A DNA stretch of 64,000 bases. Source: Enoplolaimus lenunculus. Lineage: Eukaryota > Nematoda > Enoplea > Enoplida > Thoracostomopsidae. The first letter of the stretch is position 1. Each line of letters begins with the position of its first letter. A program made the translations under genes and the position numbers. The notes beneath the pieces are model-generated. The model did not search any database, was not told the origin of the DNA, and saw nothing but the letters and a program-made list of their open reading frames with translations. Positions 37,103 to 49,200 of the stretch are shown in pieces. The stretch covers positions 364,788 to 428,787 of the forward strand of contig JASANG010001519.1 in assembly GCA_030248215.1 (NCBI GenBank), read 5' to 3'.

Positions 37103-37741
37103 AAAGTAGGTCTCAGGGGAAATAGAAAATAGTCATGTGAGAAAGGGTTAAACAAGTAGACCTGGCTGCAAAACTGAAGCCGTGAACCAGTTTGAAAATG
37201 TTTTGTTTTCAGAAAGGCCTTCATGTAGTCACTGCGATTAAACGTATGGGATGGCAGATGAAAGTTTAATCGGTTCATCAGGGTCAAGTCTCTCGTTCAA
37301 ACGTTTGCATTTTGGACTCTGAACAGCAACTGAACCAGTTATTCGCGTTTATGCTCCAAAACATATGGTCACAGGACATAGAGACATATAAACATCGGTG
37401 GAAAATTATACTTTAAATTTGGTTCCGCGGCGAACAGTCGGACCCGCTGTCAAAGGACGCTTGGGATGGGATCGTCAATCCCGGTGCAAATATTAGCTTT
37501 TGTACACTTCGACCCACAGGCGTTGGCTTAGGCTCAGGGTTAGGCTTGTCGGGGCGGAATCGCTATCACATGCAATACCCCTAAAGTGAACTGTAAGCGG
37601 TATAGTTTAGATGCCGTACATATAAAGTGTCATGGTTCGCACATTTCATTGATACGAGTTTGAGTTTAATATGTGGTACTCAAAGTATGAAATGTTTACT
37701 TTTGACGCATGCGTCATAATGTATCAAAACGAATCAATGAG

Positions 37742-38256
37742 TGGGTTTCTGAAATCTTACTTAAGCAGTTACTTAAGTTATACTTAAATAATTACATAAG
37801 TCGCAGCCTTAAGTAAATGCTTAAATTGTCGAGGAAAAACAAACAAATGCAAAATTTCAACCATTGTCATAATAAAAAAGTAATAGTTTTACTCTATATT
37901 AAAGAGGCTTCATGAGTCTACAATTTCAGTTAGACAAAGGTCGGTATTTGTAATATATCAAATTTAATAGTCAGCGATTGAAGTATTTACTTAACTGAAG
38001 TACGCTTTTAAAAGCGACAAAATGGTTATTTACTTTGGACGTAGTTAAGTAGTCTAAGTTGTACTGGCCCATGTAGAGATCAGGGGCGGAACGCTTTTCT
38101 GTGGGACTAGAAATGAGTAAGCTTAAGCTTTAGACTAACTTATTTTGCGTGGCTTAGGCTTAGGTTAGGCTTACGAATATGCTTCACACTGTTCCGCCCC
38201 TATTCTTTACATTGGCCGTTGTATTTAAGTAGGGTTTCAGAACCCCAGTCATTATG
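37742..38256. mobile_element. CTACTTAAGT repeat with a nested TTAGGC MITE
   Basis: The outer ends TGGGTTTCTGAAATCTTACT and AGTAGGGTTTCAGAACCCCA are inverted. A type B MITE (38066-38217) sits inside, flanked by GTTGTACT and GTTGTATT, an 8-bp duplication with one change. The TTAGGC element therefore inserted later. Confidence 0.82.
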
Positions 38257-38468
38257 TAAGCGAGTTCCAAAAAAATTACATGGTTCTAAAATGACTTCAA
38301 TTGAACAAGTCCTGTAAAATAGAGTCTTTTTGCAAGTTTGGTTCAGAATTTCAATTGCAATAGTATATACTTATCGATTGTTATAATTGAGCAATGCAAT
38401 TTTCTTAATGCAATCACTAGCTATGGCTATTAACTTCGGAATACTTAACAGTCAGTGTTTAGAATTGG

Positions 38469-38709
38469 GGCCAATGTAAAGAACAGGGGTGGAACAGTAT
38501 TATAAGCATATGCCTAAGCCTAAGCCTAAGCCTAAGCCTAAGCGTAACAATGAGCATATTCCTAAGCCTAAGCCTAAGCGTAACAATGAGCATATTTCTA
38601 AGCCTAAGCCTAAGCCTTTAGCTTAATCCTAAGCGAAGCAAAAAATAGTCTAAAGTTTAAGCTTTCTATTCCCACACAAAAACGTTCCGTTCCTGATCTT
38701 TACATGGAC
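38469..38709. mobile_element. MITE, GGCC/TTAGGC group, type B
   Basis: The ends are GGCCAATGTAAAGAACAGGG and TCCTGATCTTTACATGGACC. The block AACAATGAGCATATTCCTAA is repeated with CCTAAG hexamers. Confidence 0.85.
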
Positions 38710-39056
38710 CAGAATTAGCAACAGAAATTTGTATAAACTTTTAGAAAGCTGTGCTATACTTCATCTCTGTTCACATATCCGAATTTACAACTGATGTGAT
38801 TGCTAACAAAAGTTGAGTTTTTAGCAGTAATTATTTTTTTTCTTGAAACTGTGAATTATTTTTCGTTCTTATAGTAAAATAAAATATTTTGACTGTCGTC
38901 CAATGGTGGAGCAGATGGCGCTGTAAACAAAGCGACTTTGATCTCCTTCACAAAATTGTGGCATACCACGTTTGAAGATAAACAAAGTTTTAGCCTGATA
39001 CTTTTTCAACTGATAAAACTTCAGGGGTGGCAAAAGTAGAACACATAAGCTTTAAT

Positions 39057-39236
39057 GGCCCATGTTACTTTAAGGGGCGTCCAGCTTTCTGGTGGGTCTA
39101 TAAAAAAGTAGGTTTAGATTTTAGATTACATTTTTTGCTTAGGCTTAGGCTTTAGGAACACAATTTTGCAACGCTTAGGCTTAGGCTTAGAAATCCGATT
39201 TTATCTACTGTTACGCCCGTTAAAGTAACATTGGCC
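39057..39236. mobile_element. MITE, GGCC/TTAGGC group, type A
   Basis: The ends are GGCCCATGTTACTTTAAGGG and CCGTTAAAGTAACATTGGCC, with the standard core in reverse orientation. Confidence 0.86.
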
Positions 39237-39363
39237 AGATAAATTATTACATTCATGTCCCCTTACCTGCAGTAGACATGCCTTATCCGATCTGGCCACA
39301 AATATTGACAGGATATGGCCGACTTAGCGAATATATAACACAAGTAATCAAGTTAACCATGTT

Positions 39364-39547
39364 GGCACATGTAAAGATCAGGGGCGGAACGTTTTTCTGC
39401 GGACTAGAAAAGAGTAAGCGTAAGCTATAGACTAATTATTTGTTTGGCTTAGGCTTACGCTTATGAATATGCTCATTCTTACGCTTAAACTTAAGCTTTG
39501 GCTTAGAAATATGCTTTACTGTTCCGCCCGTGTTCTTTACATTGGCC
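39364..39547. mobile_element. MITE, GGCC/TTAGGC group, type B
   Basis: The ends are GGCACATGTAAAGATCAGGG and CCGTGTTCTTTACATTGGCC; ACCAT flanks both sides. Confidence 0.85.
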
Positions 39548-39755
39548 ACCATCGGCCTATCGTTCAAAATTAGCAATTGCTATTTACATTGGCATACGGT
39601 GTGGCGTAATTTGTTGATTTCGTTTTCTAAATTCGGTGTTTGTTATTTCTGGTTTCACAAACAAAATAGAAATATTTTTTTCTAAAAAACCACAAACGAT
39701 CTTTTAGGCGCAGGGCCTTTGGGCCTACAGGTGTTGCATTTGTTCCGCATCAAAC

Positions 39756-39898
39756 GGCCCATGATAAAAGATTAGGTTTAGATTCTAGATTACATTTTTT
39801 GCTCAGGCTTCGGCTTCGGCTTAGGCTTAGGCGTAGGAATTCATTTTTGCAACGCTTTAGGCTTAGACTTAGGATTAGAAATAAGTATAACATTGGCC
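39756..39898. mobile_element. MITE, GGCC/TTAGGC group, type A, arms shortened
   Basis: GGCCCATGATAAAAGATTAG at the left and ATAAGTATAACATTGGCC at the right. The TTAGGC core is intact but both inner arms lack 20-30 bases. Confidence 0.78.
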
Positions 39899-40207
39899 AA
39901 ACAAACTATAGATTACGCAACAGATTGAAATTTTATTGCAATTGTTAATATCAACCAGTTTATAACTGCATCATTATGTACAAATACCCTGTATATAAGA
40001 AGAGATCACGAATATAATAAATGCGAGAGATAATAGAAAATAACCTGTTTTATATGTAAAACCTTAATTTTAAGGAATCCTGTCGAAAAAACCCATATAA
40101 AATTATATTTTAAACCGCTTTTTACAATTCAAACATCTTTCTAAATGTTTTTTGTAAAGCAGAGAAACTCTAAAATGAATCGTTAGCGTATTATTAATAT
40201 GTTGCAG

Positions 40208-40462
40208 CACTGTAAATTTGAGTGAGTTGATTTTAACTCAGAATGAGTCGAATCACTCAAACTGAGTTAGGACTATCAGAGCTCACAATTTTGCGTTGAT
40301 TCAGTTCATTCTGAGTAAATCAATCAACTCAACCAGAGTCAACTCAACTCAGAATGAGAATCATTACTACTGAGACTGAGTTTAATGTTTACTGATATTA
40401 ATTCAGAAATAACCGACTCGCTATAGGTGAATTGATTAATCAACTCATTGAAATTTACAGTG
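40208..40462. mobile_element. MITE, CACTGTAAA..TGAGTTGATT family
   Basis: The ends are CACTGTAAATTTGAGTGAGT and TTGAAATTTACAGTG. The TA target is not preserved here; the flanks read AG on both sides. Confidence 0.85.
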
Positions 40463-40905
40463 AGTGAGCCCCTGGGCCGGAAATGTTGACTCTTGCTCAA
40501 TTTTCCTCGCAAGCTTACATCTTAGCTTAAGGTATGATTAAGTCTGACAAATTCTTAAACTTTGATGATGGATCAAGAGCGTGTGTCAATTGAAATTGAA
40601 CGCAAATCTAACATTTTTCACGTATAAACGCTACATTTCCTTAGATTGCGAATTTTCTGAGAAACATTTTTACAGCGACGTAGAAATCGATAATGCGTTT
40701 CATGGACCAATATCTGGGTTCGTGTTACATCATTTGAGCAAACAAATGGCAAAGATCAAAAAAGCCTTATTGAAACACACCAAACGACACAGATAAGCTC
40801 GATTTAAAGACAATATCAACACAAGTGCAATCATTAATTCATGAAACGATTCAGCAAAAAAACGCAATTATGAAAATTACGGCCACCCAATTCAAATATT
40901 AGGGT

Positions 40906-41062
40906 AAGTCCGTTGCCAAGGAAACCTCAGCTTCCTTTGAAAAATTTTTGACCGCTCTATGCTCGAAGATTTTCAAACTTGCTTGTAAGTCAACGAAAAC
41001 CCTTGTATGCCTGTCTTGAAAAATCTTTAGCGCCACATAGCAAGGTGAGCTAGCTATAGGCC
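40906..41062. mobile_element. Fold-back repeat, GGCCCGTAGCCA family
   Basis: AGTCCGTTGCCAAGGAAACC and GAGCTAGCTATAGGCC are the ends; CTTGCTTGTAAGTCAACGAA is the shared body. Confidence 0.7.
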
Positions 41063-41625
41063 TGCATATGACCAAGTTTTGAATCAACATTTGTCCAAAA
41101 TTCCGACTACAACTCATAAAATCTTTTCAAAATTAATAGAATGTTTAGTTTTTAACCGTTTAAATGATGTTCAGGACAGGCGCACAGATTAAATTCAACT
41201 CTGAGTTGAATTGTTAACTTTAAGAGCGTTGAGTTATTTTAACTCATGTTGAGTTGATTCTTGTTAACACAACATTGCAAGTTAAAGCAGCTCAACTCGA
41301 GTTGATTTTAACTCAGTAGAATGAATTTGCAATACAAACTGAACTATAATTTTAATCTCAGTTCCTGTAGCTGTTGAATTGTATTTCAATTTTGCGTTAA
41401 ACTAGCGAACGGTATTTTATATTTTTGAATAGCTGGAGGTTAAGCAAGATATTAGTTTCCTTAAAAACGTCAAAAATCAAGAGCTGCTAGCGTTTTCCAG
41501 AATTGTCGTATATTATTTTCTTCTCCAAAACAACAATAGTATTGCTTTCCTATTAAGAATTTGGTAAATATGTGCTTAATTTACGATACTTAAATAGACT
41601 ACGCCGTAAGTAGTCTAAAACTTAG

Positions 41626-41768
41626 GTGCATATTCTCAAATGTGTATAGCAACTATCATCAGTATGCAAAAAATGTGCTGAATTTTGAGCCTCAGCAGTC
41701 ACTGGTTCCAAAATTACAAGACCTATCACCAACTACTGATAGATGCTACACACATTAGAGAATACTCG
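41626..41768. mobile_element. MITE, TATTCTCAAATGTGTA family, short copy
   Basis: GCATATTCTCAAATGTGTAT at the left and CTACACACATTAGAGAATAC at the right, with AGCAACTATCATCAGT and its near-complement inside. Confidence 0.83.
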
Positions 41769-42229
41769 CCTCAGAGGCTAAATTGGAAATTTTGGTACAA
41801 AAGAACAATAAAATAAAAAAACATAGAGAAAATATACAAATTGTCGACATCTCATTCGTTAATGGCAAATTTACAAATCAACACCGTTTCGCTAACACTG
41901 CTGTGAAAACGTATATAAATACAATAATCGTCACCTGATAAGCTATATCTGGCAAGACATTTGGTGTTCGAGACTAGAACATTTTGTGAATTTTTTTACT
42001 AAATCCTATGCCAGAAATGTACAGTTTCCACAATTTTGACGACAAAATTTGATTGGATAACTTAAAAATAGTAGAAAAACGGTATGCTTAAAAACTATTA
42101 TTCTACTTTGAAGACTTCATTGTTCTGTTGAAGTGTTCATTGAGTTTAAATGCTGTTACGACGAATGCTTAACTAAATCGCTATAAATACACATAACACC
42201 AAATCCTGCGACAATGTATAGCATATAGC

Positions 42230-42600
42230 GACCAATGTTACTTTTAGGGTCATCCAGATTTCTTGTGCGTCTGTAAAAGAGTAGGCTTACATTCTAAACA
42301 TGTTTTGCTTAGGCTTAGGCTTAAGAATACGCTTAGGCTTAAGCTTAGCTTTAGGAATACGCTTATTGTACTGTTACGGCCCTAACAGTAACATTGGCCC
42401 ATATAGGTATATAACACGAAAAGTGAATAATTGCAATAACATATATAGCTTGAAACTGGCCCATGTCATTATCAGAGGCAGAACGTATTTCTGGACACAG
42501 GACTGCAATAGGGTAAGTTGCAGCTTTAGACTAATTTTTTGCTTTAACTCCGCCTTAGGTATAAGTTCATTCTTACGCTTGGGCTTAGGAATTTTTACTT
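42230..42600. mobile_element. Type A TTAGGC MITE followed by a truncated type B copy
   Basis: 42230-42400 runs from ACCAATGTTACTTTTAGGGT to CCTAACAGTAACATTGGCC. A second element starts at 42458 (GGCCCATGTCATTATCAGAG) and loses its right end near 42600. Confidence 0.78.
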
Positions 42601-42814
42601 GTTTGGTCTCGAAATTTAGCGAATTTTGTAATTTCGTATTCTGTCCGGCGCTGAAATGCTGTAAATGTTCCCTTATATGAATTACGTAGCCACGATTACA
42701 TTTCGAGATGATTAATATCGATTTTTTCTACTCCAGAAGCCAGCAGGTTATTGTAAAGCTTGTGACACTGTCTTTTTCGTCGGTCTGGCCAGAAATAACA
42801 GGAAGAGGGTTATA

Positions 42815-42878
42815 TATGTATATATTGTATATATATTTACATACATACATATATATACATATATATATATATATCAGT
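42815..42878. repeat. TA dinucleotide repeat
   Basis: Alternating TA/CATA repeats of about 60 bases, a simple microsatellite about 315 bases beyond the Pax6 stop codon. Confidence 0.85.
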
Positions 42879-43191
42879 TGCATATCCATCTTCTATAGAT
42901 GCCCCTGACAACAATGCATAAGTCAAAAGTGACCAATTTTTTGCGATATTGTAAAACACAAATTTCGCTTGAGCAATAAAATAGCGTTCAGATTGCTAAA
43001 AGTCACGCAGTGTTAATACATGCGATTAAACCCTTGATACTTTAACAATTATTGCAACTTTCTGGTATGGAACCTGATTTGCCAGCTAACAAACTGTAAC
43101 GCATTAGGCTTAATAGTTTTTTTCGGTTTAAGTGATGGTTAAAGTTTGGTGTGCTCAGCGATGAATATATTGTTGTGAACGATGCGTTATT

Positions 43192-43280
43192 TTAATACGG
43201 TTGAAATCGAAAGTATTGCTCTGGTTGACCGGGAACATGAAGTGGCATTGACAGTCCTGCAGCCGCAGCGGCGAATAAGC
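43192..43280 (-). CDS. PAX6: Pax6 exon 8: conserved C-terminus and stop
   Basis: It encodes [20 protein letters not shown] and QYFRFQPY followed by TAA at 43192-43194. The MPLHVPGxPEQY motif parallels VPVQVPGSEPDMSQYW at the end of other Pax6 proteins. The acceptor is AATTTTAG, in correct phase with exon 7. No clear AATAAA was seen close downstream. Confidence 0.88.
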
Positions 43281-46200
43281 CTAAAATTAATGATATGTAA
43301 ACAGACTTTGAGATATAACCAATAAACACAGGTATAAGAGTGATGTTCGATATTGTTTAAGATTCGTCATTAAAGGTCACCAGTTGCCGGCGGAAGCGCA
43401 CCCAAACCTGCCATTTCGAGATCCTGCAGTTGGTGGCGCCCATATTGGCAAACTAAATTTTTTTCGCGTACCACGAAGTAATACGCTGTGAAGCGTTTGG
43501 GGACCCCTCGTATTTGTTTGGGGGCCAACTATCCTAACGTCGGACCTGATAGCGGCTTGAATACCCGTCACGTCTGTTCAGAAAGAATTTGAAACTTGTA
43601 TGTGTAGAATATAATTACAAGCAGACGAGGCGCATACGGCCGTTTTAAATAACTTTGTGAAAAATATACTTCATTTAAACAGAAGCAGAAGTAAAATTTA
43701 GTTGATATTTTTTTGCTAGATTCCCCAACTCACTCATTAGCCGAGATTTTTTAAATTGTGTTAAAAAATTTTATCTTAATAAAAAGAATTTTATCTTAAG
43801 AAAAAATATTATCTTAAGAAAAATGAATTTCATCTTAAGAAAAAAATTTTATTTTAAGAAAAAACAATTTTATTTTAAGAAAAAACAATTTTATCTTAAG
43901 AAAAAAGAATTTTATCTTAAGAAACAGCAATTTTATCTTAAGAAAAAAGAATTTTATCTTAAGAAAAAAGATAAGAAAAAAGAATTTTATTTTAAGAAAA
44001 AAGAATTTCATCTTAAGAAAAAAGAATTTTATCTTAAGAAAAAGAATTTTATCTTAAGAAAAAAAATTTTATTTTAAGAAAAAAGAATTTCATCTTAAGA
44101 AACAAATTTTATCTTAAGAAAAAAGAATTTTATTTGGGTAAAATTAACCCATCCCCCTGGAAATCTTCGTGCTTCCTCTACTAACAGTTCGTAATTACAG
44201 GCTGCAAGACTGCAAAAATAAATACATAACTGCAGCAAACTTAACAACCTTATGCCGTCCACGCGGAATAGTAATAAATAAAATCGCTTACCACTATGAT
44301 GATGAGTCGAAGAAACATTCGAAGCAAATTGAGCCATAGCGGAACCAGGTGCAGTTCCGGTCGAATTTCCGCTACATCCGGTTGATTGCGAGCGACCTGT
44401 GTACGGCGCATGACTTGTGTCAATTTGATTCGCTGATAAGGCCCCGGAAGCATTTTGACCAGACAACTCATGTCGAGGGCCCAACGACGTCACCATCGCA
44501 GCTTCTGATTCGCTTGTTCCAAATGGTAACGCTCGAACGCCATTGGCTGACGTATACGCAGCTGCATTTTGATTGGCAGAAACTGCGTATCCGTTGGAAA
44601 GTAGAAAAGATGCGTTATTGTACGCCGAACATGGATCAAAATAGTAACCGGGAGTATGCGCAGATGCAACACATGGGGATATTGTACAACAGCTGTATGA
44701 TGGCGCGTTTCCGGCGGTAGTTATAGTGTTAGGTATTGCAGGGTATCCGGTTGCAGCGGAACAGTTGGAGCCGATTTTGTATTGTTGTTGAGCATTTGGC
44801 GGTATCGACGCGAAGGCTGTGTGATGTGTAAATGCACCGTTAGTATAGCTGAAACACGTATACAAAACGTTTATACTTACGATCAGTATTCTCAAATGAA
44901 TACAACACCAATTACCAGTTAGTAATGCGTTTTCGAACAAGTGGAGCTAACCGTGGCTGCGGTCTTGAACTCCGTTTGCACGTAAGTTTCATCAGAAATG
45001 ACAAAATTGCCAAATTTCAAATCCCCTTAATTGGCCCGTTCAAAGGTAACAAGTTCTATTACTAAAACCCTACTCATACGTGCAAGTTTTTGCTGTGAGA
45101 ACTTGTAGTTGCAACTTGCACTTACTAGTCTTGTCCAAAATCCTGTTCGAAAAACTTGGAGCTGCAAATCATTCATTAAAAATCATAGCTGGGAATTTAG
45201 ATAACACATGCGTGAATAACCGTGCAAGTTAAATTAATTTATTGCAGCCGCTTTCTCATTGGCTGATAAAAACAATACAAGTTCTGCGTGCAATTTGCAG
45301 CTGCAAGTCCTCGCAGCAAAAACTTGCACGAGTGTCTGGAACTTAACTGATGATAAGAGTGTTTCACATATTTGCGAATATTGTTTAGGTTTGAAAAATA
45401 GGTTAATTTTTTACTGTTGAGCTGTCAAATTTTATATGAAGACAAGATTGTCAATACGCAAGTTTATGGTTTCAGAACTGCAACAAAAATATTGACAACG
45501 AACCCGTAAGGTTGAGCATCGCCGATCGGTTGGTAACCTGAAAACGCAACTGCTGTCGGGCCATATACACCGTTACTAGCAGATCCTGCGTATTTCTGGC
45601 CTGTAAGTCCATTACAGCCTGGACTGTTGTCTACACGGCCGGATTCGGATTGAGCAATTGTGTTTGGCGATTTCGTACGTTGTTCTGAACGTTCTTGAGG
45701 ACTTGACGCGGACACTGACGGAGGACATACAACTGTTCGGTTAGGTGAATTGCGAGTCGTCGCCGGCATAATGCCTGTCTGTCTTGTCGGTAAAAGTTCC
45801 GCATTTCCGGCATGAGCTGAAGAGACCGTTGAGGGATTGATCCTGGATGCGGCCGATGGTGCCGAACTAAGGTAGTAACCCGTTTCACTGGGAGCTGAGT
45901 CTCGTCTTGATGCCCGGCATTTTTCTTCGCGTCTTGATTTTGCACGTCGATTTGAAAACCAGACCTTTAATTTTAAAACGTTAATTAAATATTGTAGCTT
46001 ATTTCGGTCAGCTGTTGCAACCAGTGATTTCGACTGCTAAATTGAAATGGTATTTTGTTTTAAATCAAACCTTTTGTTCGCTGTGATCGTTTCCAATACG
46101 CGTCGCTGTTTGATTGGCTATCGAGGTAAACCAATCAAAACAATTGTCATTTGAACAATTATATTTCATGGTTTGGTTCAATAATTTTTGCTGATAATAC

Positions 46201-49200
46201 CATTTTCTATTGAGTATACATTATAAAACAGTCTGGTCTACCCGAACGTTTTGAGAGGAATGCGACCACACTGCAGAAAATGGTGAGTTAAATTGACTCT
46301 CTCCGAAATAGGCTCTACGGGACTACACAAACGGAGTCAAATTCGACTCCGCCAGAGTCAAATTCGACTGAATGAGCCGTACGTTTGATTCTGGCGGAGT
46401 CGAATTTGACTCAATTTGTGTAGTCCCGTAGAGCTTATTTCGGAGAAAGTCAATTTGACTCAGAATTGTTTGCAGTGGATGTCGATATTTCCTTATACTG
46501 CCTGTGGGTCTGTGGTTCATTTTAAGTCATAAGATAAAAAAATATTTACGCTTCCCGTTCTAAGTGTTCTTACCTGAATTCGAGATTCTTCAACATTAAT
46601 CTTCTTCGCCAACATTTCTCTGGTGAAAACGTCCGGATAATGGGTTCGTTCAAATTCTGAAACAATAAATCGTACGACATTAAGCTTTAAGGAACGCGCT
46701 CAGATAGCTCGTCCTGACCCCCGTCATTGCCTTCAGTTTCTGTACTCGTTCTACCAGCATGCGGATATGCTTCGGCCTGATTTTATTTCATAAATATGAG
46801 TCATCCCTTTTTTAAAATTCAAAATCCCACCTTGCATATCCGCAAGTTTCCTGGTTGTTCTAAATTTGAACGGCCCATACACAGAACAGGGCCGGATCGC
46901 TTTCCGGACGGGCTATAATAGAGTCAGTTTAAGTTTTAGACTAATTATTTTGCTTAGGTTTAGGCTTAAGCCTAGGCTTACGCTTAGGAATATGCTTATA
47001 TTACTGTTCCGGCTCTGTTCTATACATGGACCATTTGAACCGTCCACCGCTGAATTCAACAAGCTATGGGGGTCACCTTTTTCAAGTCCGTTTAGTTGTT
47101 CTTGGCTGAACGATGTCCGGACGCGTTGGAGTTTTCGTTTCAATCTTTGTCGAGCTTCCGCATCGTTCGGCAACGGAGTTGATCCACTGTCGCCTTCACC
47201 ACTTCCGGTATCCGCAGTATCTGAATTCGATATCGATTTATTGCCAATGTCTGTGTCTAAAAAACAAATTAATTACTGCTTTAGCGTCGTTTGTTTTTGT
47301 CTTTTTGAACAAGTGAAATTTTGGTTAAAAAACAATTATTTTTTAGAAATTTTGCATTGGAACAAGCTGCAGTTGCAAGTTTTAACAAAAAATTAATATT
47401 AATTCAAGCGGTCTTCAGCTTGTCGGAAAAGTGAAAACTGGTAGTTTTCAGGAATTTTTCTGACGAACAGTACCAGTTGGCAGGTTTATACCGTTTTTGT
47501 AATAAAAAATTTCCTGTACACAAAAAATTTTGAATTTTTATGATCTCAAAATTCAATTGATTGCACACAACGCTCGCAAACCCGAATACTGCGGTCGAGG
47601 TTTTATCGCTTGAAAATAAACCTATACGGGATGTGGTACGTTAGCTATCTTTTGTAGTAACACAGGTTAATAAAAGGTTACTAAAAGCGACGGTCCATGT
47701 TACTTTTAAGGACGTCCAGGTTTCTGATGATCTATAAAAGAGCAGGTTTAGATTCTAGATTACATTTTTGCTTAGACTTAGGAACACACTTTTGCAACGC
47801 TTAGGCTTAGGCTTAGGAATGCGCTTAATCTACTGTTACGGCCCTAAAAATAACATATTGACCAAAGCGAATATAACAATCAGGCAATACGATTGACCGG
47901 TTATGTCTTTGGTTACTATCTGTGTTATGATTTAACGCAAAATTTACGCTGGCAACGTTTTAAGTGGAGTTTTTCCTACTCAAAAAACACGAAAAACGAG
48001 AGTTTATGTTGGAAAATTTTTAAACTTTGACACGAACCTCAACTATATTTTACGGTAAGACATTGGCTGGGTTTCCAAAATCTTCCGTAATTATATTTTA
48101 CTTAAGGTATACTTAAGTAATTACTTAAGTTACCGATTTAAGTAAACAGTTAACTTTTCGAACAAAAAAACAGATAAACGCAACATGTGAACATTGCCAC
48201 AACGAAACAGTAATAGTTTTGCTTTATATTAAGGAAGCACCTTGAGTCTACAATATCAGTTAGAGCAAGGTTAGCATGCCTGAGCTGTTAATCTGTAATA
48301 TATCAAACTTATTCTGCGACTTATCAGTTTTTGTACTTCCTTTCTTGCTGTGAAAACGGCCTTCCTTGGCCCAGAAATGGCCCAATTACAACTGAAGTCG
48401 TAACAGTAGTATAAGCATACACCTGTCGAAGCCTCTAATTAAATGTAAGCTTAAAATGTAAGCAAACCGTTTTTTCACTGTAAAGGGGAACCCATAATAA
48501 ATAGTGCACGCAGGTCAACGCATTTAGCTGCTGACCTATGCATTTTTTAATATTTACTTACTTTGATTCATATTTGGACACAAAACCATTTTATCATTAA
48601 AAAACTATAAATATACAGGTAATTGAATTAAGTGAAACAATTAGTGAGCAGATTAATACGTCTAAACATTTAAGAAACAGTTTTGTCAAACCCCCCAAAA
48701 ACCCGTATCCTTCGCAAAAGTTTTAAGGAAAAATTGTACTAAAACCGGTAACTAATTTTCCCCCTGAAGGCATTTTATAAAATGTTCGCCAAACCTTTGC
48801 AATCTTGCATTCTTGGACAAAAAAATACGAAACACAGTTGACCCTTAAAGTATGCTTCCCAGGCTACGCCATTCTGAGCAGCTGTGGATGAAAATTTGGC
48901 ATTGTTCATCGCGTTCAGATATGTAAATAACAATGAGTCGGTTAATCAACTCAGAGAGAGAATTAGTCATTTTTGGTTATTCCTGAGTTAAAAACATGAA
49001 ACATCAACTCGCTCTAAGCAGTGTTAAATTCTGATCGAGTTAATTAATTAACTCAGAATGAGTTCAATCAATTCAGAATGCTGAGTTGTGAAAGACCTAA
49101 TTCAGCACTCAGGCTTCTGAGCGCGGATTGAACTCATTCTGAGTTAAAATCAACTCACTAGAATTTACAGTGTAATTGAAAACGGTAGCAATTAAATTTT

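Larger units (their letters stand above)
34950..43191. other. Region between kinase and Pax6 without recognised exons
   Basis: The two genes point towards each other here. The rest of the kinase gene may lie in it, but no Ig or other domain is visible. It holds a TTAGGC MITE (34963-35094), a GC-ended compound element, a tRNA-like repeat, many MITEs and a (TA)n tract at 42815-42878. The open frame at 40581-40796 is unrecognised. Confidence 0.6.

Noticed and set aside
40565-40796. Possible small gene (MMDQERVSIEIERK..., DCEFSEKHFYSDVEIDN...)
   Set aside because: The pieces lie in different frames and no family is recognised. Not enough to call a gene.
43377-43571. 64-codon open frame on the minus strand as last Pax6 exon
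   Set aside because: It has no Pax similarity. The exon at 43192-43280 has the right phase, the conserved C-terminus and a stop.
43823-44077. 84-codon frame of KKKEFYL repeats
   Set aside because: It is a translation of the 20-bp minisatellite.
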